A stretch of 64,000 nucleotides of DNA from Manduca sexta (taxonomy: Eukaryota > Arthropoda > Insecta > Lepidoptera > Sphingidae). The position numbers and the translations under genes are program-made. Within the stretch, counting starts at the first letter, position 1, and the number at the start of each line of letters is the position of its first letter. Where the stretch lies: the NCBI RefSeq assembly GCF_014839805.1, contig NC_051138.1, forward strand, positions 5,702,983-5,766,982, in the 5' to 3' direction. This document shows positions 27,601-40,632 of this stretch, in pieces. The notes beneath the pieces were generated by a model. That model searched no databases, was not told the origin of the DNA, and saw only the letters and a program-made list of their open reading frames with translations.

Positions 27601-29260
27601 AGAAACACATTACAAAGCCATAAACCTAGCAACAAAGGCACCGACGAATATGTGTTGAAACTGATCCATCATGTCTCCTTTTAAATAAAAAAAACTCATA
27701 CGATACAAACAACAGATGTTTTCGTAAAAAACCGACCCCAATCGACCCTAAAATGTAAAACGCTCACTATAATTTCTATTAAAATAGCTGTAATTCGGTT
27801 AATCACTTTTCTATCGTAAATGTTTTAATGCAAATTTGGCGTCCTGACGTATTAATGTGGTTAGTTTTAACAAATTAGAAAGGAACTCATATTTGTAACA
27901 ATTTTATAATGTTGGATAGTCGAGGGCAGGTGTACAATATATACAGAACTGAACAGAAATCATAAATAGTAGTAATTTTGCAATAAAAATAACCTATTTG
28001 TGTACTCAATGTGCGATTATTTATTGAATATTTACTGTGGAACGTTATTACATCAAAACCTAACAGTACCTAAAGCAGATTACTTTATCGATTTCAATTA
28101 GCTAATATTGACTATAAACGATATGATATTATTCACACGAAGGTTTTTAATTGCACTCATTTACCTAATACCTCCTAAATAAAATGTAAAACTAATTATT
28201 GAAACAAAATATCCATATTCGCCCAGAGTAAAGGGTAAACAGATAATTATTGAACTAAAAGTATAATAATAAGCATTTTAATTTACAAAACTCTTTCTGT
28301 TTTGCATTTCCCTAACACCAACAAAGCCATTGAAAGCTTTGTATAAATACACACGTTATCATTGATGAAACCGATATATGAAATACAATCATTAATATCT
28401 GAAAGCAAACATAATATCGACCAATAAAGAGTTCACCATATCAACATGCAAAATTCCAATTAGATTCGAAACATTATGATTGTGATAAAACAACCTTTAT
28501 TGAAGTCCCTTATCTATGTAATTAGAAAAGAACTAAGCTGTAACCATTTGTGTTTATGGGGGTCTACAAGTGGCATGGTCATGTTTTCTGACATCGCTTT
28601 ATCGTGATATTTAAAATCAGTTTCATTATTATCATTTGCAGCTGTAGGTACTTGGCTTGTCCATATCTAATATCGTTATGCTAATGGTGTGTTTAGGTTT
28701 TCTCATTTATGTTAAAGTCTTCATAAAAAAACAAATTCAGTAACATGAAAATTTATTCGTATATTATACCAAAAATAAAGAACGCGTAATTAAATAGAAA
28801 TCATTTCTTAAAACAACAAATTAAAGTTAACAAAAGCAAAATTCAAACTGTCTACTACTAATCTTTAAGGGGGAACAAAACACAACAGAACATAAATGCG
28901 TAATACACGACATAAGGATAATGTACGCGGTCGTTATCAAAGACATTCAAAAAATAATCCACCACTGACTCCGACATTCACCACCCGCCGGAGATAGTCG
29001 GCAAGGAACACCATCAAATATTCAATTTTAAAACAGCCGCTAAAAGCGAAACGTCATCGCCCACGCAAACGCAGCTGGGACATCGCGATTTAGAAATTTT
29101 GCTACAGATGGGACACGCACTCCAGGAAAGATAAGTAAAAAATTGCATTAACAAGGGGGATAAGTATAAATGAAGATGACAAAAATAATGTGTCTCATGT
29201 CTCCAAATTGCTTCCTTAAATGTTTAGGGTATGTTTGTGTCGCAACGGGACTCTGGGAAA

Positions 29261-29485
29261 TTACACTGTCAAGAACAAGAAAACGGCACGCCAAGTACGA
29301 AAAATTTCATTAGCACCAATCAAAATGACGAGGTCCAAATGAAGCTCGCAAAGAGAGTCGTAATCACGGAGTTCAGCAGGCACCCCCTCGACGTGAGGTC
29401 TTATTAAAGGAATAATATTTACAAAACGAGACGCCTCAGAAATCCCCAAATTAAGATCTCGCCGAAACCCGCCCAACTTCCACAA
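29261..29485 (-). pseudogene. Possible retroelement-derived ORF fragment
   Basis: This is a 74-residue open frame with unusually protein-like composition for this window. Its middle reads LCELHLDLVILIGANEIFRT, which faintly resembles the G-x-N-D/E block of SGNH-hydrolase-like domains found in some insect retroelements. About 130 bp farther along the same strand a short frame contains CPICSKISKSRCPSC, a compact CX2CX7CX2C cluster. No start context, splice signal or terminal repeat supports a functional gene. Chance is a real alternative. Confidence 0.2.
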
Positions 29486-30029
29486 AGTGGAATCATTAAA
29501 TTAAAAATGTAAACTTTTCTCTTAGCAAGGTAATGGGCATCCCGATGTAGATAAATAGATGGAATAGCTGCAAAAAGGAGCATTTTCCTGTTCATTAAAT
29601 TTTTCCTTCGCTTTTTTTATTTCGACCCCTGGTGCTAATTTTGTTGGAATTCACGCCCCTCGGCCCCACCCGCTGGGACTCAATCACAGAAATTTTATAT
29701 CCGGAATTAAATAAGTACCCAACAGTATTACAAACGCAATTTAATATGAGCTTATTTCAGCAGAGTATCTTTCTTAATTAGGTGGATATACTTTGTCATG
29801 ATTATTGAATTTAAGATATATTGCATGAAGACTTCCATCACGATGTAGTTACAATCTACATTTTACTGGCAACAGAAAATAATTTATTTAAAAGTTACCG
29901 TTAAAGCATCACGAAGCGAAATATTTCACTTAATAGGAACTTATTTTGAGGGGTGGTTTGCGATAATAACTCAATTGTCTGTAAGATCCAACAGTAGATA
30001 CATTGTAGGAAACGTCAGCGAGGTCGGCA

Positions 30030-30130
30030 GCAAATGCAATTATAGCCACTAATATGCCGTCTGCAACCGTCGCTCATCTCCACGGCGCGGCGCCCAGCGG
30101 TGCTTCGAGCGATGCGGCGCTAAGTGTTTA
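30030..30130. other. CpG-rich intronic block
   Basis: This short GC-rich stretch (including CGGCGCGGCGCCCAGCG) interrupts AT-rich DNA. No repeat family or ORF was recognised. It is a candidate regulatory sequence. Confidence 0.25.
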
Positions 30131-30719
30131 GAAGATCACTTTGGATTCACTTATAGTGGTTTCGCACCTGATTTGCCCGAATTACTATTTCTAGGCGCGT
30201 CTGTTTATTTAAATTAACTTCTTAGAATGATGGTAGGTGAAACGATATATATTTTTTTTTCAAGAAAATACTTTACTGGGCCGTTGATATTTTAATGGGC
30301 AATAATTTTGAGAATGATTAATTTACATAAACAATACGACTTTTCAGTTTCAACACAAACAATTTGAAATGTCCATAGATGAAAAATCTTTTGCGTACGC
30401 TATCAGATTTCCTCATAAGGTATCGATTGGAGCAAATAAGGAAATCGAATTATTCAATGTCCGCCCCTCATTTGTTTCCCGCTCCCCACCGGCAGAGATG
30501 AAGAAATTCTTTCTGAATTTCCGATTACTTGTCCAATTAATTTTATAGATTCATTTGTCTTTGACGCTTTGAAATATGCACTGTAAATATTGAACGTTTG
30601 TTTTTTTGTAACCATTTGTATAATAAAAGTCGGTCGATTGAATTTATATTGAAAATTAGTTTGACATTGTGTGTACATGCATACAGTGGGAAATGAAGTG
30701 GCTTGTATGAGTCGGTTTA

Positions 30720-30915
30720 TTGATTACGCATGACCACAAACTCGCAATGGGCGAGGGCCAGCGAGCAGCGAGCGGGACCAGGACAGGGACGTAGTGTTAC
30801 GTAATACGAGCAGTTAGGGTATTGTGATGAGAGGGAAAGTTCACGTTCCGTTTCTCATCACGCCTCCGCGCGCAAGTGGGTGAGTGCGGTTAGTGGCCAG
30901 AGCAACGCACCGGCC
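30720..30915. other. GC-rich intronic block with hairpin
   Basis: It contains repeated GCGAG motifs, the palindrome TTACGTAA near 30798, and a 9-bp inverted repeat GTGATGAGA/TCTCATCAC (30824-30832 and 30853-30861). It has no coding potential. It is a candidate enhancer segment by composition only. Confidence 0.3.
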
Positions 30916-32920
30916 ATTCATGACATAATTGGCAATCGGGCTCATTAAACATAAGATTTGCGCATTGTGAACATGTTAGCACCTTTGTGGGTCGCTGTGT
31001 TTACATAAACCTGTGTACATTTATATTTGTTATGTCATTTACAAAGTTTGAAATATAAATAAATAAATATATTTTACTAATTTAATAATTATTTTCAACA
31101 GTAGAAAGTGGCAAATAAATAATTACTTCCTCGGATAATAGGCCATTACCGCTGTCCATAAACGCTCACAATATCAAAGGGATTGTGGGTGCTTTGTCCA
31201 CCTTAGACGGAGAGGGGACCTGCCCCCCGATAATTTCACTGACTACACAAAATGATATACTGAAACTGTTAATTCTGCATATTTATCTGAGATAGCAATA
31301 TTAGTTGGATAACGACTGACTAAGTTAAACATAGAACTACAGCTTGGTTGTATCAAACACAACATTAAAATTAATTAAATATGCTTTTAAATCCGCATCA
31401 CTTATCTATTCACAATATTTATCCGAACAGTTTGTATTTAACTAGTAAAATAAAGTCGTGATAAAAAATTGCAGTTTAAATTATTGTTCAGTTAATATTG
31501 AACGGAGCGATGACGGCGACTGCGGCACGATCAAAGCGATTGATTTTGAGATTCGACCACACCTTATAGACTGCGCTGCAAAGGATTCAAGAACGATTAG
31601 AATATCGGCCATTGTAGACTAATTCAAAGCGTTGATAACATTATGTCACAGACTTTAAAGTTTACTCTAGACATAGATTTAGGTACATTACTTTACCCTA
31701 ATATACCTAAATGCAACAAGAGAACAGTGCGCGAATGCTCTGATACTTTGCTTCGAATACTAAATATACGGCCTTATGCAGTTATAATATAGTTGAAAAT
31801 AGCAATAGAGATGTTTCATTCTAGCGCATGTGCGCGCATGCAAGCGGAAGTCTCGAGTCTGTAACATAATTTAATAATTGCATGCTATTTTCAACTGATA
31901 ATTTATGTTTTCACCGGAAAATACCACCGAAAAATTACGATAAGACACCATTACGTATTATTTGTTCTGAGCTCTTGTTGACTTTTTGACTCACAACTTA
32001 GCAGACTAAACGTATCTCATTCTAAATATTACATCTTACTAGCAAGTACTAAAGCTATTATTCATTTAATAATGTTCTTTTATAAAGACAAGACGTTCTT
32101 GGGCCCGAAAAAATTTACTTTAATGTGCCTAAAGTTAACGTAAAAATAGTAAAGTGCTTTTAAAAAAATGCAGAATTAGGCAAGACAATTAAATTATAAA
32201 ACAATAAAAGTATTTTGTTTAATCCTAATACAATCATTATTAAAATAAACAAGAATAAGGCATCACGCAGACGCTGTGCACTTGCTTAGAAATACTACGT
32301 ATGAAACTAACAGTTACTTCAACAAAAAAAAAACAATAACAATGTCAAATACTACGTTTTGAAACAAACGATACAAAATAAAGGTCGGCGTGAAAATAAG
32401 CGTACATCAGAACGGGCGCGTCAAAGTGTGGACCTCGGCGCCCTTTACAAAATCATTTCCATTCCGTTTTCCGAAGTGAAAATTACCTACGGACGGTCAA
32501 AGGGTTAACGATTTAGTGTTTATTTGAATTCCGCCTTTGTTAGTTTAAAAGGCGTTAGAATGTAAACGGATCCTTTGTTGTGATTGCTGTGTGTTTTGCT
32601 CAAAACAATACAGATTTAACTGTTCATTCAATGACACTTATTGCAGATAGCTGTGTCGGTTATATTTGTATACGAGGAATTTGGATTTATAGCACATTTG
32701 GCACATAATATTTAAAGATTTTTTGAAGACGAAGGGCGCTTAATGTTATTTGAAATTGTTATTCATTTATTAATTAAATATTTAATACTCTAAAGTTGGC
32801 TTAATTTCAATTACTTTTCGTGTGTTGTTCAATTACTTTTTGTGTCGGATTAAGTTATATTAGGTTTTTACACTCAGCATCAGCCAGGAGTCTAAAATTT
32901 CCTGTGAGCTCGCTCCCTAT

Positions 32921-33010
32921 CACATCATGGAACGGAATATACATGGCAAAAAGTTGGTGCACTAGTTTTGCTTCTACCTGACCCTTCAGGAATAAAAAAA
33001 GTAGGTGAAT
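32921..33010 (+). repeat. Body fragment of SINE family 1
   Basis: CTCCCTATCACATCATGGAA, followed by CGGAATATACATGGCAAAAAG, closely matches the body of the SINE at 1-246, which lies in opposite orientation. The tRNA-like head does not precede it. Confidence 0.7.
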
Positions 33011-33109
33011 AATGCTGACGTATGCTTCTTAGAAAAAATTAAATTACATATATATAAATTTGATCATGTTCATATATTATATAACCACTCTAATAGTTTT
33101 TACACACTG

Positions 33110-33195
33110 AGTATTGCTTAATATACGTATCGAACCTAAGGCTTCCTTTTAAAAATTAATTTCTTCAGCCACTACACTACGACGAGATAATCTAT
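33110..33195 (-). repeat. tRNA-like SINE head remnant
   Basis: On the minus strand an A-box-like TAGTGTAGTGG and a B-box-like GGTTCGATAC are correctly ordered and spaced for a polymerase III promoter. The flanking sequence does not form a tRNA acceptor stem or T stem, so it is not a tRNA gene. Confidence 0.4.
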
Positions 33196-34019
33196 GCATA
33201 TTATGTGTATTTTTTTTATTGCAATAATACAAGTTTAATTATTTCTTAGTTTTAATACATGTTTATTTAAAGATAAGCTATTATTGTTTGATATCAATTT
33301 GTCATTAACGATTTAATAAAAGGTTTAATGCCTTGAAAGAATAAGAGAGCCGTAAAGGAATACGATAACAAAGTTAAAAGCGAAACTATAGACAATCCTC
33401 ATATTATCTTAATGCTCAATGGGACAGGATTATTTTTATATCTTTCACGTCACAGAGGTTTTATTTGAATTCCATTAGATATTAATTTATTTTATCAATT
33501 GTAACCAACGAAGCTATTTTTATAATGATTCGACAAAATTATTATGAGTGACCACCAGGGTTCGTTCTTTATAATAAAAACTATAATCTTTATTCGAACC
33601 AGCTGTCGTAGCAGTGTTCGAAATGTCTGAATTTTAATATGCACTGAACTAGTCTTAAAATACGACTCTACTAATAAAGTTATTAAGAGTATGTTGTAGC
33701 TGTAAATTCCGCGAAACTTAAGAAACAATTATTTAAATAATTGCATATTTGAAAATCCACGCTTAATATGTAGAATTGGAATTTATAGCAGTATTTTTTT
33801 TAATAACACTATATTTTTATAAGTTTACAATCCAATGTTATTGATCTTATAACGCGCAAAATACATTTCAGTAACTCATATAAACCGACAAATATTTTTA
33901 AAATAGTGAAAGATTTGCAATTAAGATGCAATGTAATAATAAATATAGCAAAATATTTATTTCGATCAAATTATATGTGAGTCTTAAGTAGTGTCAATAG
34001 CATATTTTAGTTAACAAGC

Positions 34020-34440
34020 CACTGCAATGCCACAATGATCGACCAGAAGTGGAGAGCGGAACATTCAGCGCTTTTGTACGTTCATTGTACGTATCCACAG
34101 CGTGGTATCATTCCTCATTGAGATCACGCAGTGGGGAGTCTACGGTAGCCCGCCAGTCTCTTTTTGTACAGCCAACGTTTTATCAAACATGTTAATGGCC
34201 GGCTTTATGGCGCCAACAAAAGGAGCGTGCCAACAGAGGCGTTAAATCCTTTACGATTTGATGATGATGATCACGCGTTTGTCATTGGATTGGTTTGGGA
34301 CTCGTTATCGGTCATGCGTGAATCGTCGCCCAACTATACAGGATTTAGTACAGATGCCGGCTGTTATTCTTTCGGTGAGAACTTCTCGCTGTTCGACATA
34401 GTAAAATAATGCGAATATTACTTACCCACGTGACGTGCGA
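34020..34440. other. Unique moderately GC-rich block near the microexon
   Basis: Composition is more balanced than its surroundings and no repeat signature is visible. It includes GGCTTTATGGCGCC, a Hox- or Caudal-type TTTATGG core, and a short GATGATGATGAT run. An 81-residue plus-strand ORF (34164-34409) has no known domain and no splice support. I infer a possible regulatory module about 0.6 kb beyond the microexon. Confidence 0.3.
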
Positions 34441-34920
34441 CGTACAAGTATAGGAATCAAAAAAGGTCACAAAACAATCATGCTTATAAAACTGAACATA
34501 TACAACTAACGCAACTCTACACGAGTAATTACTTTGTAAATTTATCTGTGATTTAATTAATGGTTTTTTATAGATTTTGTAATATATAGGGTGTAACCTG
34601 GAACCAAAACAACGACAACTAACATTTCACCCACAAAGTCAATTACACTTAAATACAGTAAAATAAACACACCATTGAGATATGCAATCGAGTGAATCAA
34701 GACTGATTTACGGACCAATCAAGCATTTGTAAAAAAATTGCTCATATTAAAATTTTAATGACAGATGAAATGGGACCTACCTGCTGAGATATGGAAATTG
34801 CGGAACACAACATAATAAGTATCAAAAACAATGAAAATAAAAAACACCAATAAGCAATTTTGTTCAAAAAATATACTGTGTGTAAATATCCTGCGATGCG
34901 GGTGTAACGTGTGGTCTTCC

Positions 34921-35037
34921 AGGCTACCCCTTTGGCGAGCGAGCAACCGCTGAGCGGCCGAGCCCGCCCGAACGTATCCGAACGCGACCAAACGCGGCCG
35001 AACGATACCGAAAGCGCGGCGCGAGCGAGTTAGCGAC
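34921..35037 (-). other. CpG-rich CGTTCGG-repeat tract just after microexon donor
   Basis: Immediately past the microexon donor, the minus strand carries CGTTCGG or close variants four times at roughly 10-nt spacing, in a G+C-rich tract. Intronic tracts beside microexons often carry splicing-control motifs, so a role in microexon inclusion is possible. It could equally be a local simple repeat. Confidence 0.45.
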
Positions 35038-35041
35038 ATAC

Positions 35042-35068
35042 CTGTCTGGCGCTTTCATTGACAGGCAC
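35042..35068 (-). CDS. dac: Candidate 27-nt dac microexon (phase 2 to phase 2)
   Basis: On the minus strand a pyrimidine tract (T run, then CTTCATTTCAG) is followed by 27 nt and then the donor GTATGT, preceded by CAG. Joined to exon 1 (ending in codon fragment AG), it reads R-CLSMKAPD and ends again on AG, so inclusion adds nine residues without shifting frame, and skipping is equally in frame. It lies 25.5 kb downstream of exon 1, on the same strand, with no competing gene nearby. I infer that it inserts a short peptide between DACHbox-N and the linker. From memory, vertebrate DACH2 also carries a short insert near this point, but I cannot verify homology. The alternative is chance splice-like sequence; two strong sites with the exact phase make that less likely. 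Confidence 0.72.
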
Positions 35069-37242
35069 CTGAAATGAAGAAAAAAAACGATCCAATTCGT
35101 TGAAAATTTTAAATTTTTATAAATGTCGAGACTCGATATTGACACAGATAAATTTACATGCAAGTTACTTATGTAAATACACGGACACCTGATACACACG
35201 TCAATACGATATGTTCGACATCGGTTCAACTCAACAAACCAATCATAACACCATACATACATATTGTATCTAAGTACATTTGGATACGAAACAAAAAATC
35301 AAAAGTAAACACAGAATGAATAAACTATAATGTGGCAAAACAGTTAAAAATAACATTGCAAGATGTATTGGGACAGTTGTTAAAATATAGGGTAAGTCGA
35401 AACGGCTTGACTCCGTTAATACTGTGCGCTTACACGCGATATCTCTCCCATGTTTACAATTGTACGGTGCAGTGTGCGCTGCCGAGTGCCGCAACAAGCG
35501 CCATACCAGCCAACGGTTATTCACATTTACATTATCTGCTTCGGAAACTAACACCTAAATATAATATTTATTGTACATTTCCAATATTCTAGCTTTGCTG
35601 TTTTCGATTCCGTGAACTGAAATAGATTAACTATATATTGTACGAGTCGATGACTCACAATCAACTTGGAATAAATATATTAATCATATTGAGTATTAGC
35701 AGATATGAATTGACCAATAAAACAATATAATACGAAACCCATTTTAATACAGACAAACCCCCTCCCTCCCAATGGACGAATTTATTAGATTATTACCGGG
35801 CGAGATCACGCAAACGAAATCGTAAAATTAAAGGAAATCAATTCCGTTAAATTGAGTCCAATTCACTTAACATCATTTTATTATGGGAAGGGATACATAA
35901 CATGCACGTTTGGCTACACATTTAATTAAATAATGCTGGATATTAGTTTTAGGACGTCCCCGAAACATATGGACATATTAGCTGTCGATAATGAAAACAT
36001 CAATTCGCTACAAAATCGAAGTAAAAATATCAAACAATAAAAAGTAGCGGTTTGAATAAGTGTTGTAAAGTAGCGGTCCGGGCAACAACACATTTCACTT
36101 GGCGTGTGAACGATGAACGTCAACCATCGGATGACTATCGTTTTGTGCCATTTTGACACAAGTATAGACACGAAGATATTATAATCGCTACCACTCGCAG
36201 TGTACCGACAACCGACGCATATGCACAACAAAACGTAAAGCCACTTGAAAAAACCAATCTATCAATATTAGAACACAAAAAATATGCAAGTCAGTTAATA
36301 ATCCCGAATCGGCAATCGACAATGGAAATAAAGTCACAGTCACTTTTTTAATAATAGCAACAGAGTTTTTCTTTTTTTATTGCCACCCTAGGTTCGTTTG
36401 ACATTTGAACCGGCTGATGACTTGGCTGTAATGATTGATCGTCGCGACCCGGTAAATGAGTGCAATTTAGCGTTTATTTTCCCTTCTTTTCAATGTTTGT
36501 TATTATTAACTGCATTAAATTATACCCTTAAAAGCGCCTTTGCAAGTTATTTTTCAAGACATTTCTGATTACGTAAACCATTTATAAATATGAGTAACTT
36601 GCCAGGATGCCTATTAACCTCGAATGAATTTGAAAAGCAAAGAAATAAAATCATATTTACATACAAATTAACTGTTGAACTGTGACTAGCAATCATTTGT
36701 CAGTCTGTTGTGTCATTCGAAATCCCACAATCCGATGATGAAACGCGTTATTGTAAAACATATGTTCGTAGCTTTTACATAGAGTTCAAAATTATTATTT
36801 TCGTCATGCAATACTTTGTTGCGTTCCTGTTAAGAAATTTCTCAATTTAGATTCTTAAGATCAGTGTCTTACAGTTCGAAATATGTTAAACGCAACAATG
36901 GTTCACAAAGAAAATGAGCGACTGTGTACAATTTATCATCGGCCCAAGTATCCGCCCAAACCGTAACGAATTGCTAGTAAATAAATTGACCACAAACATT
37001 TCGGAGCATTTCTTTTGATGCGGCGTCCACCACTTCAATATTAATTTATGTCTGTAGCAAGTATCAGCAAGATTTGTGGCTCCGTTGATTTGCAATATTT
37101 GTTGTTATTAATCAAACTTTCAATGTGCAAAGTATGTTTTAATGTCTTAGCTTGATTATTTGTGGGTTATAACCTCAGAAATTACAACATCTGTTAACAT
37201 ATTTTTGTATAATTACAGAATGTGTTGGATGTTTTTATTTTG

Positions 37243-37266
37243 AAATAAAACTATTTTACGGATTTA
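37243..37266 (+). repeat. Truncated terminus of the foldback element
   Basis: AAATAAAACTATTTTACGGA matches the outer end of the foldback arms at 16721-16914. It stops where the SINE-like element at 37266 begins, so it is a remnant abutting another repeat. Confidence 0.5.
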
Positions 37267-37514
37267 TTTTTATATTTTTATACGAGCACAGCAAAGTGAC
37301 GCCGCTGTTCCTGATGGTAAGTGGATTGGGCTCCAATAGAATGACGAGAAATGATTACCCGTCCACAGTCGACAAAATCATGCCGGCCTGTTGGAACAAG
37401 CTATACACAAATTGATTCCGCGGCACACTTACGTGAGCGACTATGGTGGGCTTTAACACCTTCTGTACAGTGGTCGCTATCCAAGCGGATGTAAAATATA
37501 TCCCACCACCAGCA
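37266..37514 (+). repeat. Second copy of the SINE-like element
   Basis: It is colinear with the minus-strand copy at 14401-14662: TTTTTATACGAGCA, CTGATGGTAAGTGGAT, CACAGTCGACAAAAT, CCGGCCTGTTGGAAC, GGCGGGTTTTAACACC-type sequence, GCGGATGTAAAATATATCCC. No clear target duplication is visible, so its ends are approximate. Confidence 0.8.
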
Positions 37515-40229
37515 TAATGTAGTACGCGTCTCCCCCTACATTGCTGGTTGGTACAATAAGCGATAATGAGTCACAACATATAAATTACATTTGACAGGTT
37601 CTCGAATTAGATTGATACGTTCTAGGCTAAGCATTCAATTGACAGTGACGTGTCGGGATGTGGGGGTCTACCAGCCTATTTGACGACATGATATTCCTCG
37701 TTCATACTGTGAATGGCTTTGATGTTGCATGACCTATAAATTAAATTACAGTTAAAAGCATCTATAAACACGTCGTGTTGTACGTATTATCTGTAAATGG
37801 GCATACTAATAAGGTTGATAATGTTATTGTCGATGTTGCGATACGATTTTATTAATATTAACAAAATACAGCTGACTTATAACATGCCGTAATTAATATT
37901 AATTACTAGGAATGAATAAAAATGGTTTAAAATATATTTAATATTTGTACCGAAGATAGTAGTATCTACTAGTAATATTCATTTAATAGTTCTAAATTTA
38001 AAATACTCGATATAATAATATTTAAGACAAATTTACAAAATTTTGACGTTGACAGTTTCTGTGGCGCGGTGGGTGATGATCACCCAGCGCTACCAGTGGC
38101 CACGCAGTCGACACCTATGCGAAAATATACTAACTTACTAATTTATAAATATTTTTTGATCTACATGATAATCGTCCTAACTGATACAGACATAAGAGTT
38201 AAATTTAAAACCGGTCCGGCGTCTTACAATATCTGTATGAAACTGTTGGATAATATTAAATTTGAAAATTCGTAGAAAATGGTATAGAGTTCCGTCTGGT
38301 TATAATACAAGGCGGGCATTACGTACAAATGTACTTAAGCAATGATCTCTTCAAGGGGCTACAAATTTCATAGCTCTCAATTAAAACGCAGAAATAATTA
38401 TTCGGAAACATCCACCCCACTTGTAAATCAATTAATAAAGTAAATACGAGTGCTTGTCCCTCTTGCAAGAGGTACTTATCCGACGTTTTAAGAGATGAAT
38501 TTAAGATATTAATAATTTTATTTTATAATAACCAAATTGTTAGGAACATGGTCATTAAAGACGTCTACATAAATTAAAATTTCATGTTTATACTCAACAA
38601 GCCGTAGCCGATGAATTCGTTTGCGTGTACTTTTAATAAAAAGCCAATTAAGCAGACAGTTGGCTATGAATGAAATACGAGTGTTTCGATTGTTCAATGA
38701 TCTATGTGCAACGTGCGCAGGTCAGCTTTAGTGTATGTTAACTCCACACATTCATTACGATACGAACACACTCGATAATTACGCGCACACTTATCGACAT
38801 CTGATTAAAATGTTACGTTATTCAAATATTTTATTTGCATAATACCTAATATGCAATTCCAATAAAAATAAATAACTTTTCCGCTATTCCAGATAATTAA
38901 GAAGATATTTATTTTGTCTATTTCGGTTTTAAATTAGTAAAACTGTACTTCAAATCATCTCGTTTGCCTATAAACGTCGTCGCCCGCACAAAATAAACAT
39001 CCAAACAAAACACAATAAAAACATAAACCTACCTAACTCTTTCGCGCACCTGCCCTCACAAACTTTGACACGACGGTTAATACTTTTTTGGGAAAATTAA
39101 TGCGCGTTTTTCCTCTTGGGAGCATTAATATCCCCTCACCCGGTATTCGATTAAGAAAACAACCCAATTAGTGCATTACTTTTCACTTAAAAAAGATCGG
39201 GTTTCCGGTTAAGACGTTACGATGCATTAATCCGTAGCATTGTTACAAATGCAGCTACAAAATTAAACTTATTTAATTCATTTTTTGCTCTATCAACTTC
39301 TTAAGCACTCAATGTTGGCTTAGAGACCATTAATACAATAATTAAATGTTACATAAAATTTATTTTATCAAAAGTAATAACATTTACTATCTGCAGGGAA
39401 ATTGCAATGAAAGATACAATTAGCTAAGTCATTAATAATTTATAAACTTAAACACAACACGTACGTTAAGTGGCGGCAAATTAAGATAGGAAAAAAATAT
39501 TTAACTATCCTAAAGCATTATGCAGATAATTATAGCATTTATTATGTTAATGTGATGGCGGATCCCTCAGAAGTGCGCAATATTAGTTTTTATAGAAGAT
39601 GAACATCGTACTACATCAAATTAAAATCATCGTAAAAAAATATTAACCGTTATCAATGAATTCAATATTCAAAACCTAGGTCGACGTAAATTAATTTCCC
39701 GGTTAGGAGCGTGGCGTCGGTTTAAATCCTTCCCCGTTCCCCGGAACTGTATACGACAAGAGCCTTTATTTTTCTTATTTATAACACTGAGAAGAATTAT
39801 TACATCTGAATCGTTTAAGTCCTTGCTCAGTGCTTGTAATCCAGCGAGGCGAGATTAAAATGCTCGCCCGCCGCTAATTAAAAGGGTAACTTTTTTACTT
39901 AAATGATTAATCGAAACAGTTGCGATGTACCGAAGTAAAACGATGTGAATGTAAATTTTTAGGAAAAACTCAAACGATGCAAAAACTCACGACAATCAAT
40001 TTACCTATTTAGGTATTGTAAGTTCATTCAAGTATAATCAGTAATCATAAAATTTAATCCGGCGCATTCTTGCTTTCGCATCCAAGCGTCTCCAATCGGA
40101 GCTATTTATATCTATACTTATAATAAATCTGTAGAGAGGTCAATTCTGTACATGAAATATATTTCCAAAATAACTATCAGGGGGTGATTAGGGATCGATA
40201 CTGATGCCAAAAATGCAATTAGTAAAATT

Positions 40230-40231
<2 letters not shown>

Positions 40232-40274
<43 letters not shown>
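40232..40274 (+). repeat. (TGTC)n microsatellite inside Helitron
   Basis: About eleven uninterrupted copies of a TGTC tetranucleotide lie near the 5' end of the Helitron, followed by TATAACCGTTATAGA. A tetranucleotide run at this position is characteristic of the family. Confidence 0.98.
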
Positions 40275-40632
40275 ATAACCGTTATAGAAACAAAAACTAC
40301 TCGACGGATTTTAACGAAACTTGATACAATTATTTGTCATACTCCTGTGCTGGTTATAGTATACTTTTCATCACGCTACAATTAATAGGAGCAGAGCAGT
40401 GAAGGGAAATGTTGGGAAAACGGGAGAAGTTACTCCATTTTTAAGCTTCCGTCGCGTGTGCAACCTTAATGGTTAAAGCTACATAGAAATCATGTATGAC
40501 GGAAATGTTCTCCTTAAAATTATGTAAAAATATCCCACGACAGCATAAGTCTATCTTTTATGGTTGACTCACAATGACACGTGTAACTCCCGATAGCTTA
40601 GCAGTTCGAAGCTTTCTCATTATATTTGTTTA

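Larger units (their letters stand above)
1..35041 (-). other. dac: dac intron 2, partial (inferred)
   Basis: This is downstream of the microexon donor in the transcription direction. I searched by eye for the next conserved dac block (the Arg/Pro/Gly/Lys-rich SRPGRPPKR-type linker) and for DACHbox-C and found neither, so the next exon should lie beyond position 1. The interval contains SINE fragments, foldback and MITE-like elements, tandem repeats and CpG-rich islands listed separately. Stretches not listed (for example 4700-8200, 10000-13900, 23000-24400, 25000-28800 and 31000-32800) show only AT-rich DNA with short chance ORFs. Confidence 0.6.

Noticed and set aside
33110..33195. Possible tRNA gene
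   Set aside because: A- and B-box-like sequences are present, but the T stem and acceptor stem do not pair.
38041..38110. GC-rich patch with acceptor-like CGCATAG on minus
   Set aside because: A possible exon was considered, but no convincing donor follows and the translation matches nothing in Dachshund.
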